Shown here in pieces: positions 1-10,465 of a stretch of 49,770 nt of DNA. The position numbers and the translations under genes were made by a program. Position 1 is the first letter of the stretch; every line of letters begins with the position of its first letter. The notes under the pieces were generated by a model. It saw only the letters and a list, made by a program, of their open reading frames with translations. It was not told the DNA's origin and did not search any database. Source of the stretch: Allobosea sp. Root483D1 (GTDB lineage Bacteria; Pseudomonadota; Alphaproteobacteria; Rhizobiales; Beijerinckiaceae); NCBI RefSeq assembly GCF_001429505.1, contig NZ_LMJW01000018.1, positions 534,111-583,880 of the forward strand. The letters are read 5' to 3'.

Positions 1-6
1 GCCGGC

Positions 7-636
7 TCAGTCCGACCAGGACAGCAGGATCTCATAGGCCGTGGGCTTGACCAGGCGCATGTCCGGGTTGGACGAGGAGAATTCCTTGTCGCCCGAGAGC
101 CGGTCGAGCGCCTTGGCGTCGGCGCCCTTGGGGTAGCCGAAGCGGATCGTCAGCTTGCAGCCGCCGAAGGCCTTGGCGAGCTTGCCGCCCTGCCAGTCGG
201 CGGCGGTGCCGGAATAGTCCCAGTCGAAGCCGAGGATGCTGAAGGGCTTGCCATTGGCGGCCTCGACCGCGGCGACGGGCGTGCCGACGGCGAGGCGCTC
301 GCCTGCCGGTCCCGCGACTTCCCAGCCCGAACCCTCGCGGACATAGATCGTGCCGGGCTGGCGGCGCTTGGCTCCATCACGCCAGATCAGTTCCAGCCGG
401 CGCTTGCGGTCCTTGGGGAAGAGGATGGCGCCGGCCGCCTTCTCGCCTTCGCCGATCTCGATCCGGGCGCGCTGGACGTTTCCGGGGCCGAAAGCCTTGA
501 TCAAGGCCGCCTCGTCGGCATCGCGGGCGAAGGGGCCGTTGCAGGCGAGCAGGTCGGCGGTCTGCGCCTGCGCGGTCCCGGCCGCAGCGAGGAGCGCGAC
601 CGTCGCAAGTCGCAAAGCGAGAGCCAGTCTGCCCAT
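7..636 (-). CDS. Secreted hypothetical protein
   Basis: The 209-residue product begins with a hydrophobic segment rich in Ala and Leu that ends in an AQAQ-type signal peptidase I site near residue 25, so it is probably exported to the periplasm. The mature part is soluble-looking. It has two cysteines (in CNGPF near residue 32 and GGCKL near residue 160) that could form a disulfide. I do not recognise the family. The next gene to the right (684-995) is on the same strand 47 bp upstream, so the two could share a transcript, but nothing else links them. The gene is complete; its stop codon lies at the very edge of the window. Confidence 0.75.
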   Translation of the reverse strand: MGRLALALRLATVALLAAAGTAQAQTADLLACNGPFARDADEAALIKAFGPGNVQRARIEIGEGEKAAGAILFPKDRKRRLELIWRDGAKRRQPGTIYVREGSGWEVAGPAGERLAVGTPVAAVEAANGKPFSILGFDWDYSGTAADWQGGKLAKAFGGCKLTIRFGYPKGADAKALDRLSGDKEFSSSNPDMRLVKPTAYEILLSWSD

Positions 637-683
637 GTGCTGCTATCCCCTGCCGGCGGCGGGCCAACAATAGCGCCGCTGCG

Positions 684-995
684 TCAGACCTTGGGAGGCT
701 TTGAAGCACGATCGAAGACGGGTGTCGCCTCGGTCTTGCCGGCCGGCTCCTGCCCGGTCGGGATATCTTCGGCCGCGTGGCGGACGGCCTCCTCCTGTTC
801 GGTCAGCCCGTCGAGGGTGTCGTTGGCGTCGCTGCCGACGTCATGGACATTGGTCTGGTCGCTGGCGCGGCGGCGATCACTGATCGGTGCGTCTCGATCC
901 GGCCGGACCGAAGCGTCCTCGGGGCGGACGGGATCGTTCTCGATGCGCTCGTCGAGCAAAGCGGGGTTCTCGCGCGGTTTTCCATCATCCGGCAT
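684..995 (-). CDS. Small hydrophilic protein of unknown function
   Basis: This is a 103-residue, strongly charged protein rich in Asp, Glu, Pro and Arg, with no hydrophobic stretch. It is probably intrinsically disordered. I placed the start at the internal ATG (protein begins MPDDGKPREN). The in-frame upstream extension to 1106 is Arg/Ala-rich and looks like non-coding translation. It is divergent from the proline-rich gene at 1118. Small disordered proteins of this kind are often stress-associated in alphaproteobacteria, but no family is recognised here. Confidence 0.55.
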   Translation of the reverse strand: MPDDGKPRENPALLDERIENDPVRPEDASVRPDRDAPISDRRRASDQTNVHDVGSDANDTLDGLTEQEEAVRHAAEDIPTGQEPAGKTEATPVFDRASKPPKV

Positions 996-1066
996 GGTGC
1001 TGCTCCATTGCTGGTTTCCTGCCGAACCAAGCTGCGAGCCGCGGCATTGTTCCGCGCTTCCCGCCG

Positions 1067-1091
1067 CGAACCTTCGCGCGGCACGGACGTT
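1067..1091 (+). promoter_or_regulatory. Possible EcfG (general stress) promoter
   Basis: The sequence reads cGAAC, 16 bases, then CGTT, ending 26 bp before the ATG at 1118. The alphaproteobacterial sigma-EcfG consensus is GGAAC-N16/17-CGTT, so only the first base differs. The position suits transcription of the proline-rich small protein. It is a short motif found by eye and could be chance. Confidence 0.35.
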
Positions 1092-1117
1092 TGTGGAGGC
1101 ATGCAAGGAGTGCCCTC

Positions 1118-1381
1118 ATGACAACGACCCATCAGGCCGGCGGACCGCCAGGCGGCGTGCCGACAAGTCCGACACCCCCGCCGGAACTGCCGCCGATGAA
1201 CCCGGGCGAGGTCTCGCCGGCACCGCCGATCGAGAACCCGCCGGACAACGAGCCGAACGGCATCCCGAACGACCCGCCGCCGGAACTGCCGCCGAACGCG
1301 CCGCCAGAAGGACCGCCGGCGACGCCGATCGACCTGCCGCCGGCGCGCGATCCGCGCGAGCCGCAGGAGCCTCGGCAGTAG
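1118..1381 (+). CDS. Proline-rich small protein
   Basis: The protein has 87 residues, about a third of them proline, with a PPELPP block occurring twice (near residues 20 and 60) and Asn, Glu and Asp between prolines. No signal peptide or membrane segment is visible, so it is expected to be an extended, disordered cytosolic protein. The start is chosen because AAGGAG lies at 1105-1110, seven bases before the ATG. The longer in-frame reading from 887 is Arg/Cys-rich and lacks a matching ribosome site. Function is unknown. It lies behind a possible EcfG promoter and converges with the M20 peptidase gene. Confidence 0.6.
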   Translation: MTTTHQAGGPPGGVPTSPTPPPELPPMNPGEVSPAPPIENPPDNEPNGIPNDPPPELPPNAPPEGPPATPIDLPPARDPREPQEPRQ

Positions 1382-1499
1382 GGAGCGCGTCATGGACGAC
1401 GATCTGCCCGGCATGACGCGAGAGCCTGGAACGGCAGCGTCCGGACGCAGCCGTCCTTGATCGGGAGCATGGCGAAGGCGGCCAGCAGGCCGCCTTGCC

Positions 1500-2888
1500 T
1501 CAGAGCGCCGGCCGGTCGCTCTCGCCGAGATCCCAGTAGAGGCCGGCCATCAGGCCGAGCGCCTCGCGCGGGATCGCGACGGGAACGTGCTCGTTCGGGG
1601 CGTGCTGCGAGCAGCCGGGATAGGAATGCGGCACCCAGATCGTGCGCATGCCGACGATATCGGCGAAGATGTCGTTGGGCAGGCCGCCGCCGAGATTGGG
1701 CAGCAAAGCCGGCTTCTTGTTGGTGCTCTTGGCGAGCGAGGCCAGCGCCCATTCGACCCAGGGGTCGTCGGGATCGAGCCGGGTCGCATTGAAGACCGCA
1801 TCGCGCGCCTTGGTGATCTCGACCATGCCAAAGCCATGGCGGTCGAAATGGCGGCGCAGCGCCGGCATGACGTCGTCCGGATCGATGCCGACGACGAAGC
1901 GGAGGGCGCAGCGGGCCCAGGCGCTCGGCGGCACGGCGTTGACCGGGGTCTCCGGCACGCCGGACTTCATCGCCAGCACGTCGAAAGAGCACCAGCCGAA
2001 GACCTGCTCGGCCGGCGACAGGCCGGGCTCGCCCCACTCGCGGTCGATGGTCGGACCATCGGGGCCGCCGTCGATCTCGCAATCGGCGAGCGCCTTGCGC
2101 ACGGCCGCCGGCAGCTCCTTCGGCACCCATTCATGGATGCGGATCTGACCGGTCGGCGAGGTGATCGAGGCGATGGCGTGGGCGAGCTGGATCGCCGGAT
2201 CGGAGAGGATGCCGCCCCAGTTGCCGGAGTGGTGGCCACCCTCACGGGCGTTGATGGTGAGGTCGAAGGTGACGCCGCCGCGGGCGCCCAAAAAGATGGT
2301 CGGGCGCTCGGCATTGAGGCGCGGCCCGTCGGAGGCGATCAGCACATCCGACTTGAACAGCTCCTTCTGCTCGATGCAGAGCTCGCGTAGGCCGGGCGAG
2401 CCGCATTCCTCGCCCATCTCGATCAGATATTTGGCATTGAAGCCGAGCTTGCCGCGCGTCTCGAGCACCGATTTCAGCGCGCTGATATTGATCAGGTGCT
2501 GGCCCTTGTTGTCGACGACGCCGCGGCCATACCAGCGGTCGCCGCGCTCGGTGAGGGTCCAGGGCGACAGGCCTTCGGCCCATTGCGCGTCGAGGCCTCG
2601 GATGACGTCGCCATGGCCGTAACCGAAGATGGTCGGCAGGCCTTCAGCCTCGAAGCGTTCGGCGAAGAGGAAAGGCCCCTTGGCCTTGGGATGGTTGAGG
2701 ATCGTGCAGGTGAAACCGAGGCTCTCCAGCAGGGGCTGCATCTCCTTGTCTAGATACTCAGCGAGCACGGGAGCACGGTCGGGATTCTGGCTCTCCGTCG
2801 GCATGGCGACGAGCCGCGACAGGTCGCTCTTGAAGCTGCCGGAGTCGAAATAGTCGAGCGCATGGGCGATCGCCTTGGCGCGGGTCAT
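1500..2888 (-). CDS. M20 family metallopeptidase
   Basis: This 462-residue zinc hydrolase is related to succinyl-diaminopimelate desuccinylase, carnosinase and ArgE. The metal and catalytic residues are visible: GHGD at 91-94 (metal His and catalytic-site Asp), GVVDNKG with the bridging Asp near 126, and the EECGS block near 160-164 with the general-base Glu. A dimerisation domain follows (about 200-320), and the C-terminal metal His lies in the PHSYPGCSQHAPNEH stretch. It probably cleaves a dipeptide or N-acyl amino acid in the cytosol. It is the last gene of the peptide-type ABC operon, so hydrolysis of the imported compound is the natural role. The true substrate cannot be read from sequence. 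Confidence 0.9.
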   Translation of the reverse strand: MTRAKAIAHALDYFDSGSFKSDLSRLVAMPTESQNPDRAPVLAEYLDKEMQPLLESLGFTCTILNHPKAKGPFLFAERFEAEGLPTIFGYGHGDVIRGLDAQWAEGLSPWTLTERGDRWYGRGVVDNKGQHLINISALKSVLETRGKLGFNAKYLIEMGEECGSPGLRELCIEQKELFKSDVLIASDGPRLNAERPTIFLGARGGVTFDLTINAREGGHHSGNWGGILSDPAIQLAHAIASITSPTGQIRIHEWVPKELPAAVRKALADCEIDGGPDGPTIDREWGEPGLSPAEQVFGWCSFDVLAMKSGVPETPVNAVPPSAWARCALRFVVGIDPDDVMPALRRHFDRHGFGMVEITKARDAVFNATRLDPDDPWVEWALASLAKSTNKKPALLPNLGGGLPNDIFADIVGMRTIWVPHSYPGCSQHAPNEHVPVAIPREALGLMAGLYWDLGESDRPAL

Positions 2889-2926
2889 GGGGCGTTCTCC
2901 ATCTAGACTTGAGTAGCCTGACTCTC

Positions 2927-3043
2927 AGCCCTCATCCTGAGGAGCGGACGTCAGTCCGCGTCTCGAAGGATGTTCCAGATGGTTCCGGAACCTCCTGGAA
3001 CATCCTTCGAGACGCCGCTGCGCGGCTCCTCAGGATGAGGGCT
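2927..3043. repeat. Palindromic repeat, CCTCATCCTGAGG type
   Basis: This is a long imperfect inverted repeat. The outer arm AGCCCTCATCCTGAGGAGC (2927-2945) pairs with its reverse complement at 3025-3043. An inner arm beginning GTCTCGAAGGATGTTCC pairs with the mirrored block ending at about 3014. The RNA would fold as one long interrupted hairpin. It fills the spacer between the dppC-like gene and the M20 peptidase gene of the same operon. It looks like a dispersed intergenic repeat; no other copy is in this window. Confidence 0.85.
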
Positions 3044-3068
3044 GTGGGTCGGGACGGGCAGGGATGCA

Positions 3069-3965
3069 TCAGTTGCGCTTTTCGGGCGAGATCACGTCGC
3101 GCAGGCCGTCGCCGGCGAGGTTGATCGCGAAGATCAGCAAAGCGAGCGCCGTGCCGGGCAGGGCGATCAGCCAGAACGAGAAGAACATGTAGGCCTTGGC
3201 CTCGGAGACCATCAGGCCCCAGGACGGCAGCGGCGGCTGCACGCCGAGGCCGAGGAAGGAGAGCGCGGCTTCGAGCAGGATGGCGCTCGCGGCTTCCAGC
3301 GTCGCCACCACGATCAGGTGCGGGGCGATGTTGGGCAGGATCTCGCGCAGGATGATGCGCGTCGTGCTCGCGCCGGAGGCCTGCGCCGCCGTGATGTAGT
3401 CGAGCGAGCGGACCTGCTGCGTCGCGCTGCGCATCACCACGGCGAAGCGGTCCCATTTCAGCAGGCCGAGCACCAGGATGACGATCCAGAGCGAGGAGCC
3501 GATGATGGCGACGACCGCGAGCGCCACCAAAATCACCGGCATGGCGAGGCGGGTCGTCACCATGAAGGTCACGGCCATGTCGATGCGCCCGCCGAAATAG
3601 CCGGCGAGCAGGCCCATCGTCGTGCCGATCAGCCCGGCGATGGCGACGACGCTGATGCCGATCAGCAGCGAGATGCGGGCGCCGTAGAGCAGGCGTGAGA
3701 GATAGTCGCGCCCGAGCGGGTCGGTGCCGAGCGGGTGGAGCCAATTGCCCTTGTCGTACCAGAACGGCGGGACGTTCCGCGCCGTCAGGTTCTGCAGATA
3801 GGGATCGTGCGGCGCCAGCACCGGGGCGAGCAAAGCCAGCACCACGAACAGCAGCAGCAGGCCAAAGCCGAACAGGAAGGATTTCTGGGCCAGCGCCCGG
3901 CGCAGCAGGCGGCGCCCGCCGGTGACGTCGCTGGTGGCGAGGGGGAGGGAGGTCGCGTCGCTCAT
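3069..3965 (-). CDS. ABC transporter permease, DppC/OppC type
   Basis: This 298-residue inner-membrane permease belongs to the peptide/nickel (BPD_transp_1) family. It has an N-terminal transmembrane helix near residues 30-50, a periplasmic loop with the DppC-typical NWLHPLGTDPLGRDYLSRL motif, and then five helices. The ATPase-contact (EAA) loop reads QASGASTTRIILREILPN. The ATG at 3965 was chosen because it lies one base past the stop of the upstream permease gene, implying translational coupling. The longer reading to 4001 would overlap that gene. It should pair with the DppB-like protein to form the channel. Peptide uptake is inferred from family and from the M20 peptidase neighbour. Confidence 0.92.
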   Translation of the reverse strand: MSDATSLPLATSDVTGGRRLLRRALAQKSFLFGFGLLLLFVVLALLAPVLAPHDPYLQNLTARNVPPFWYDKGNWLHPLGTDPLGRDYLSRLLYGARISLLIGISVVAIAGLIGTTMGLLAGYFGGRIDMAVTFMVTTRLAMPVILVALAVVAIIGSSLWIVILVLGLLKWDRFAVVMRSATQQVRSLDYITAAQASGASTTRIILREILPNIAPHLIVVATLEAASAILLEAALSFLGLGVQPPLPSWGLMVSEAKAYMFFSFWLIALPGTALALLIFAINLAGDGLRDVISPEKRN

Positions 3966-3966
3966 C

Positions 3967-4884
3967 TCAGGACACCCGGATGCGCGGATCGAGCCAGGCA
4001 TTGGCGATGTCGGCCAGCAGCGTCAGCAGGACGTAGACGACCGAGAGGAGCAGGACGATGACCTGCATGACCGGGAAATCCTTGTAGGTGATGCTCTGAT
4101 AGGCGAGGTAGCCGAGCCCATCGAGCGCGAAGATCGTCTCGATCACTACCGAGCCGCCGAGCAGGAAGCCGAGCTGCACCGCCGTCAGCGCCACGACCGG
4201 CACGGCAGCGTTGCGCAGCGCATGGGTGATGACGACGGCATAGGGCGAGAGGCCCTTGGCGCGGGCGGTGCGGATATAGTCGGCCGAAAGCACTTCGATC
4301 ATGCCGGCGCGGATCAGGCGCATGAAGGCCGGCGCGGTGTAGTAGCCCAGCGCGATCGTCGGCATAACGTAATGCAGCCAGGTCCCCGAGCCGGAGACCG
4401 GCAGCCAGCGCAGCGTGATCGAGAACAGCATCACCAGGATCAGCGCGAAGAAGAAGTTCGGCATCGCCTGGCCGAAGACGGCGATGGCGAGCGCCAGCCG
4501 GTCGATCCAGCTGTTGGAATAGATCGCGGCGAGCACGCCGAGCGGGATCGAGATCGCCAGCGCGAAGGCGAGCGAGGAGACGCCGAGGATCAGCGTCACC
4601 GGCAGCTTGGCGAAGACCAGCGTGGCGACGTCGGTCTTGAAATAGATCGAGGTGCCGAAATCGCCCGAGAGCGTCTTCAGCAGCCAGTCGAGGTACTGGA
4701 CGACGAGCGGCCGGTCGAGCCCGTAGGTCTTGCGGATGACGTCGAGATCGGCCTGCTGCGCGCCTTCGCCGGCGATCGCGACCGCGATGTCGCCGGAGAG
4801 GCGCAGCAGGAAGAAGGCGATGGCCGAGACCGCAAGCGCGACGAGCAGCGCGAGGCCAAGCCGTTTGACGATGAAGCCGAACAC
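3967..4884 (-). CDS. ABC transporter permease, DppB/OppB type
   Basis: This is a 305-residue permease with about six transmembrane helices: a first helix near residues 8-30, the periplasmic loop containing YGLDRPLVVQYLDWL, and the EAA-like loop GLSPYAVVITHALRNAA. I chose a GTG start at 4884 preceded by AAGGAAG. The in-frame ATG at 4956 would extend the protein into the palindromic repeat upstream and give an N-terminus unlike DppB. It lies between the solute-binding protein gene and the DppC-like gene on the same strand. No partner ATPase (DppD/DppF) is encoded in the window, so ATPases must come from elsewhere. Confidence 0.92.
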   Translation of the reverse strand: MFGFIVKRLGLALLVALAVSAIAFFLLRLSGDIAVAIAGEGAQQADLDVIRKTYGLDRPLVVQYLDWLLKTLSGDFGTSIYFKTDVATLVFAKLPVTLILGVSSLAFALAISIPLGVLAAIYSNSWIDRLALAIAVFGQAMPNFFFALILVMLFSITLRWLPVSGSGTWLHYVMPTIALGYYTAPAFMRLIRAGMIEVLSADYIRTARAKGLSPYAVVITHALRNAAVPVVALTAVQLGFLLGGSVVIETIFALDGLGYLAYQSITYKDFPVMQVIVLLLSVVYVLLTLLADIANAWLDPRIRVS

Positions 4885-4917
4885 CGGGGCTTCCTTCAAT
4901 TTTCTAAGGTTTAAGCA

Positions 4918-5017
4918 GTCATCCCGGCCGGAGCTTAGCGGAGAGCCGGGATCCATGCCTGAACCGTTCAGGAATGGATCCCGGCTCGGCGCCGCTTCGC
5001 GGCTTGTCCGGGATGAC
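4918..5017. repeat. Palindromic repeat, GTCATCCCGG type (copy 1)
   Basis: Outer arms GTCATCCCGG and CCGGGATGAC bound the element. Inside is a second, stronger pair, GAGCCGGGATCCAT with ATGGATCCCGGCTC, around a short variable loop. The copy at 9145-9249 shares both arm pairs but has a different loop. It lies between the solute-binding protein gene and the first permease gene of the ABC operon, where a stable hairpin could protect the 3' end of the upstream message. Confidence 0.85.
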
Positions 5018-5043
5018 CCGTTCGTTGGAAGGAAAGGAGCCCC

Positions 5044-6570
5044 TTACTTCCAGCCCATCTCCCAGAAGCGGACGAGCTCGTCCGGATAGGCCTTGAAGTT
5101 CAGGTCCTTGTTGGCGACGTAGTAGACCGGCAGCGAATAGAGCGGCACGGCATAGGCCTTGTCGGCGATGATCTTCAGGCCGGCCTTGTAGGCCTCCTTG
5201 CGCACTGCCGGATCGACCGAGTTGTTGCCCTTCTCCAGCAGGTCGCGCACGGCGGCGTCGCGGGTGATGTCCTCGCTGCGGAAGGCGAAGTAGTTCGGCG
5301 TCGCCGCCGACGTGTCGTTGACCGAGAACGAGCCCCAGGTCTGGTGCGTCAGCATCGCCTTGTTGCTGGCGATCTGCTCGCGCATTGCGGCGTATTGCAG
5401 GAAGCGCAGATTGGTCTTGATGCCGACGGCTTGCAGATAGCCGATCAGCGCCTCGGTCTGGTTGCGCTCGCGATAGGCGACGATGTCCATGGTCAGGCTG
5501 GGATGGCCGGCTTCCGCCAGCAGCGCCTTCGCCTTGGCGGGGTCGTAGGCGTAGCGGGCCGCGCCCTCGTCGGTGCAGCCGAACTGCGAGGGGAAGCAGA
5601 TCGTGTTGATGACGCGCGAGCCCGTGCCGACGATATTCTTGACCATCGCCTCGCGGTCGATGGCGTGGATGATCGCCTTGCGGACGCGCTCGTCCTTGAG
5701 GGCGGGGGCCGGCGTGCCGTCCTGGATGTTCATCTGCATGAAGACGATGCGCATCGTCTCGCCCGAGACGACCTGCAGCGTTGGCACGGCTTGGAGCTGG
5801 TCGGCCTGGTCCTTCGGAACGTGCATGATCAGGTCGGCGCCGCCCGAGAGCATCTCGGCCATCTGGGTCTGGCGATCCGGGATGAAGCGGATCTCGAACT
5901 TGCCGACCTTGGGCTGCGGCTTCGGCGAATCCTTGAAATAGTCCTTGTTCAGCTCGAGCGAGATCGACTTGCCCGGCACGTAGTTCGTGACCTTGTACGG
6001 GCCGGAGCCGACCGGCTTCTCGTTCTGCCCCTTGGGGCCGACCTTCTCGTAATACTCGTTCGGGTGGATCACGACCGGGCCGGCGAGATACTCGATCGCG
6101 GCCGGGAAGATGTCCTTTGTGGTCAGCCGGACCTTGTACTTGTCGAGCTTCTCGGCCTTGGCGATCCAGTTGACGTTGCCCTGGGTGACGACCTTGTTCT
6201 CGGTCTTGGAGATGAAGTTCAGCGTGTAGACGACGTCGTCGGCGTCGAACTCCTCGCCATTGTGGAACTTCACGCCCTCGCGCAGCTCGAAGTCGATGGT
6301 CTTGTCGTCGACCTGCTTCCAGCTCTTGGCGAGCTGACCCTTGTATTCGTTTGTGTTCGGGTCGCGGTAGATCAGCGTGTCCCAGACATTGGCGCCGATG
6401 ATCACGCCGATGCGGACATTGTTGAAGAACGGGTCGACGCTTTCCGGCGCCTGATCATAGGCGAAGCGGACGGTGTTGGCCGCCTTCTGGGCCAAGGCTG
6501 GCGTCGCAAGAGCGGTCGCAGCCAAAATGGTAGCGGCCAGGGCCGTTGAGGCCTTGTCGAAGAAGCGCAT
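5044..6570 (-). CDS. ABC transporter solute-binding protein, SBP_bac_5 family
   Basis: This 508-residue periplasmic binding protein is of the DppA/OppA class. It has a Sec signal peptide with a PALAQ-type cleavage site near residue 27, followed by the family's conserved start (FAYDQAPESVDP), the AKSWKQVDDKTIDFELREGVKF region and the long two-lobe fold. The ATG at 6570 was chosen because GAGGGG sits six bases upstream and a signal peptide follows directly; the frame to 6654 adds unlikely residues. It is the first gene of the minus-strand operon SBP, dppB-like, dppC-like, M20 peptidase. The ligand is probably a di- or oligopeptide or a modified amino acid. Confidence 0.92.
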   Translation of the reverse strand: MRFFDKASTALAATILAATALATPALAQKAANTVRFAYDQAPESVDPFFNNVRIGVIIGANVWDTLIYRDPNTNEYKGQLAKSWKQVDDKTIDFELREGVKFHNGEEFDADDVVYTLNFISKTENKVVTQGNVNWIAKAEKLDKYKVRLTTKDIFPAAIEYLAGPVVIHPNEYYEKVGPKGQNEKPVGSGPYKVTNYVPGKSISLELNKDYFKDSPKPQPKVGKFEIRFIPDRQTQMAEMLSGGADLIMHVPKDQADQLQAVPTLQVVSGETMRIVFMQMNIQDGTPAPALKDERVRKAIIHAIDREAMVKNIVGTGSRVINTICFPSQFGCTDEGAARYAYDPAKAKALLAEAGHPSLTMDIVAYRERNQTEALIGYLQAVGIKTNLRFLQYAAMREQIASNKAMLTHQTWGSFSVNDTSAATPNYFAFRSEDITRDAAVRDLLEKGNNSVDPAVRKEAYKAGLKIIADKAYAVPLYSLPVYYVANKDLNFKAYPDELVRFWEMGWK

Positions 6571-6682
6571 CTTTTTCCCCTCGCAGCGTTGTCGCTTGTC
6601 TCGTTCGGCGGGCAGCACGAAGCCACCGTCACGCCGGCGACACAAACTCTGCACAGCTTCGTGCTTGCCGCCATAAGAATGA

Positions 6683-9123
<2,441 letters not shown>

Positions 9124-9144
9124 ATCTGCCTCACCCCTGATCAA

Positions 9145-9249
9145 GTCATCCCGGGCGACCGAAGTGAGACCCGGGATCCATTCCGGAGCCTTCCCGATAG
9201 AGGTTCCGGAATGGATCCCGGATCTCCGCTTCGCTGCGTCCGGGATGAC
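9145..9249. repeat. Palindromic repeat, GTCATCCCGG type (copy 2)
   Basis: It has the same outer arms (GTCATCCCGG, CCGGGATGAC) and inner arms (CCGGGATCCAT, ATGGATCCCGG) as 4918-5017. The central loop is different and itself palindromic (TTCCGGAGCC with GGTTCCGGA). It lies between the convergent helicase gene and the small membrane protein gene, where it could act as a bidirectional transcription stop. Confidence 0.85.
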
Positions 9250-9272
9250 AGCAGAATTTGAATGAATCGGCG

Positions 9273-9455
9273 CTAATTCGTCTGCGAGCGCGGCGGCTCG
9301 TCGGGCTTCCGCTCGCCGACGCGCTTGGCTTCGTCGACGACGCGCTCGGTCGCGCCGACCGCCTTGTACCAGAGGTCGCGCGTGTAGGCGCCCTGATGGA
9401 CGATGGCGTCGTAGCCGATCGCGATGACCGCGATCACCAGCAGAATGCGAAACAT
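9273..9455 (-). CDS. Small single-pass membrane protein
   Basis: The 60-residue product has one N-terminal transmembrane helix (about residues 2-16, FRILLVIAVIAIGYDA) followed by a charged tail rich in Glu, Arg and Lys. The start at 9455 is supported by GGGGGA shortly upstream and by the helix beginning at once; the open frame continuing to 9971 lies antisense to the SDR gene. The C-terminal tail is predicted cytoplasmic or amphipathic. The family is unknown. It is isolated between a palindromic repeat and a divergent SDR gene. Confidence 0.6.
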   Translation of the reverse strand: MFRILLVIAVIAIGYDAIVHQGAYTRDLWYKAVGATERVVDEAKRVGERKPDEPPRSQTN

Positions 9456-9582
9456 GGAACATCCCCCGTCCGAAATGATGCTCGACGAAGAACGTTCGGG
9501 CGGCGGCGGGGTTCCTCTGCCGCGAGGTTGACCACCGCGGCGAGGCGTTGTCCCTTCTCGCCGACACGGAGGCGGGTGGCGG

Positions 9583-10344
9583 ATGTTCGACGATCTCAAG
9601 GGCAAGCGGATTCTGGTGACCGGCGCCTCTTCCGGGCTTGGTGCGCACTTCGCCCGGCTGCTCGCTGGGAAGGGTGCGCTGGTCGCTGCCGCGGCGCGCC
9701 GGACTGAGCGGCTTGAGGAACTGGCGCGTGCTTGCGAGGGCTTGCCTGGGCGGGTCATGCCGCTGGCGCTCGATGTCAGCTCGGTCGCTGCGATCGAGAC
9801 GAGCGTCGCCAAGGCTTCCAAGCTGCTTGGCGGGCTCGACGTGCTCGTCAACAATGCCGGGGTCGGCGAGACGGAAGCTGCGCTCTCGGTCAGCGAGGCG
9901 CAGTGGGATGCGCAGCTCGACGTCAATCTGAAGGGCTGCTTCTTCACAGCGCAGATGGCGGCGAAGATCATGGCCGATCAGGATGGGGGCGGCGCGATCG
10001 TTAATATCGCCTCGATCCTGGGCGAGCGCGTCGCGGGCAGGGTTGCGCCCTATGCGATCTCCAAGGCCGGGCTGATCCAGATGACCAAGGCGCTGGCGCT
10101 GGAATGGGCAAGGCACGCGATCAGGGTCAACGCGCTTGCGCCGGGCTATGTCGTCACCGACATCAACCGCGAGTTCTTCGCGGGCGACGCCGGCGAGGCG
10201 CTGAAGAAGCGCATCCCGATGCGCCGCGCCGGCGAACTCGACGATCTCGACGGGCCGCTGCTGCTGCTTTCATCCGATGCCGGGCGCTACATGACCGGCG
10301 CGGTCGTCGCGGTCGATGGTGGGCATCTGGTCAGCGGGCTGTAA
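9583..10344 (+). CDS. Short-chain dehydrogenase/reductase (classical SDR)
   Basis: This 253-residue NAD(P)-dependent oxidoreductase has the cofactor motif TGASSGLG (residues 13-20), NNAG near 92, the catalytic Ser in IVNIAS, and the YAISK catalytic pair near 155. The C-terminus ends with the usual GAVVAVDGGHLVSG. An Arg follows the first beta-strand (AAAARR), which tends to favour NADPH. The ATG at 9583 follows a GGAGG-rich leader. It stands alone, so the substrate cannot be inferred; 3-oxoacyl-ACP reductase-like or sugar/alcohol dehydrogenases share this pattern. Confidence 0.9.
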   Translation: MFDDLKGKRILVTGASSGLGAHFARLLAGKGALVAAAARRTERLEELARACEGLPGRVMPLALDVSSVAAIETSVAKASKLLGGLDVLVNNAGVGETEAALSVSEAQWDAQLDVNLKGCFFTAQMAAKIMADQDGGGAIVNIASILGERVAGRVAPYAISKAGLIQMTKALALEWARHAIRVNALAPGYVVTDINREFFAGDAGEALKKRIPMRRAGELDDLDGPLLLLSSDAGRYMTGAVVAVDGGHLVSGL

Positions 10345-10363
10345 GGACGCGGCTGCGCCAATC

Positions 10364-10452
10364 CGTCATTGCGAGCGCAGCGAAGCAATCCAGGAGGGCG
10401 TAGACCCCTGCCGCCCCTGGATTGCTTCGTCGCTTTGCTCCTCGCAATGACG
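10364..10452. repeat. Palindromic repeat, CGTCATTGCGAG type
   Basis: Arms CGTCATTGCGAG (10364-10375) and CTCGCAATGACG (10441-10452) enclose a second pair, GAAGCAATCCAGG with CCTGGATTGCTTC. This type (CGTCATTGCGAG...GCAATCCA) is, to my knowledge, widespread between genes in many bacterial genomes. Here it separates the convergent ends of the SDR gene and the puuE-uraD gene. Confidence 0.85.
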
Positions 10453-10465
10453 GGGATGTTCTTCT

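Noticed and set aside
1025..1053. GGAAC...GGTT on the minus strand before the 684-995 gene, considered as an EcfG promoter
   Set aside because: The spacing is 20 bases, too long for the 16-17 of this promoter class, and the -10 base differs.
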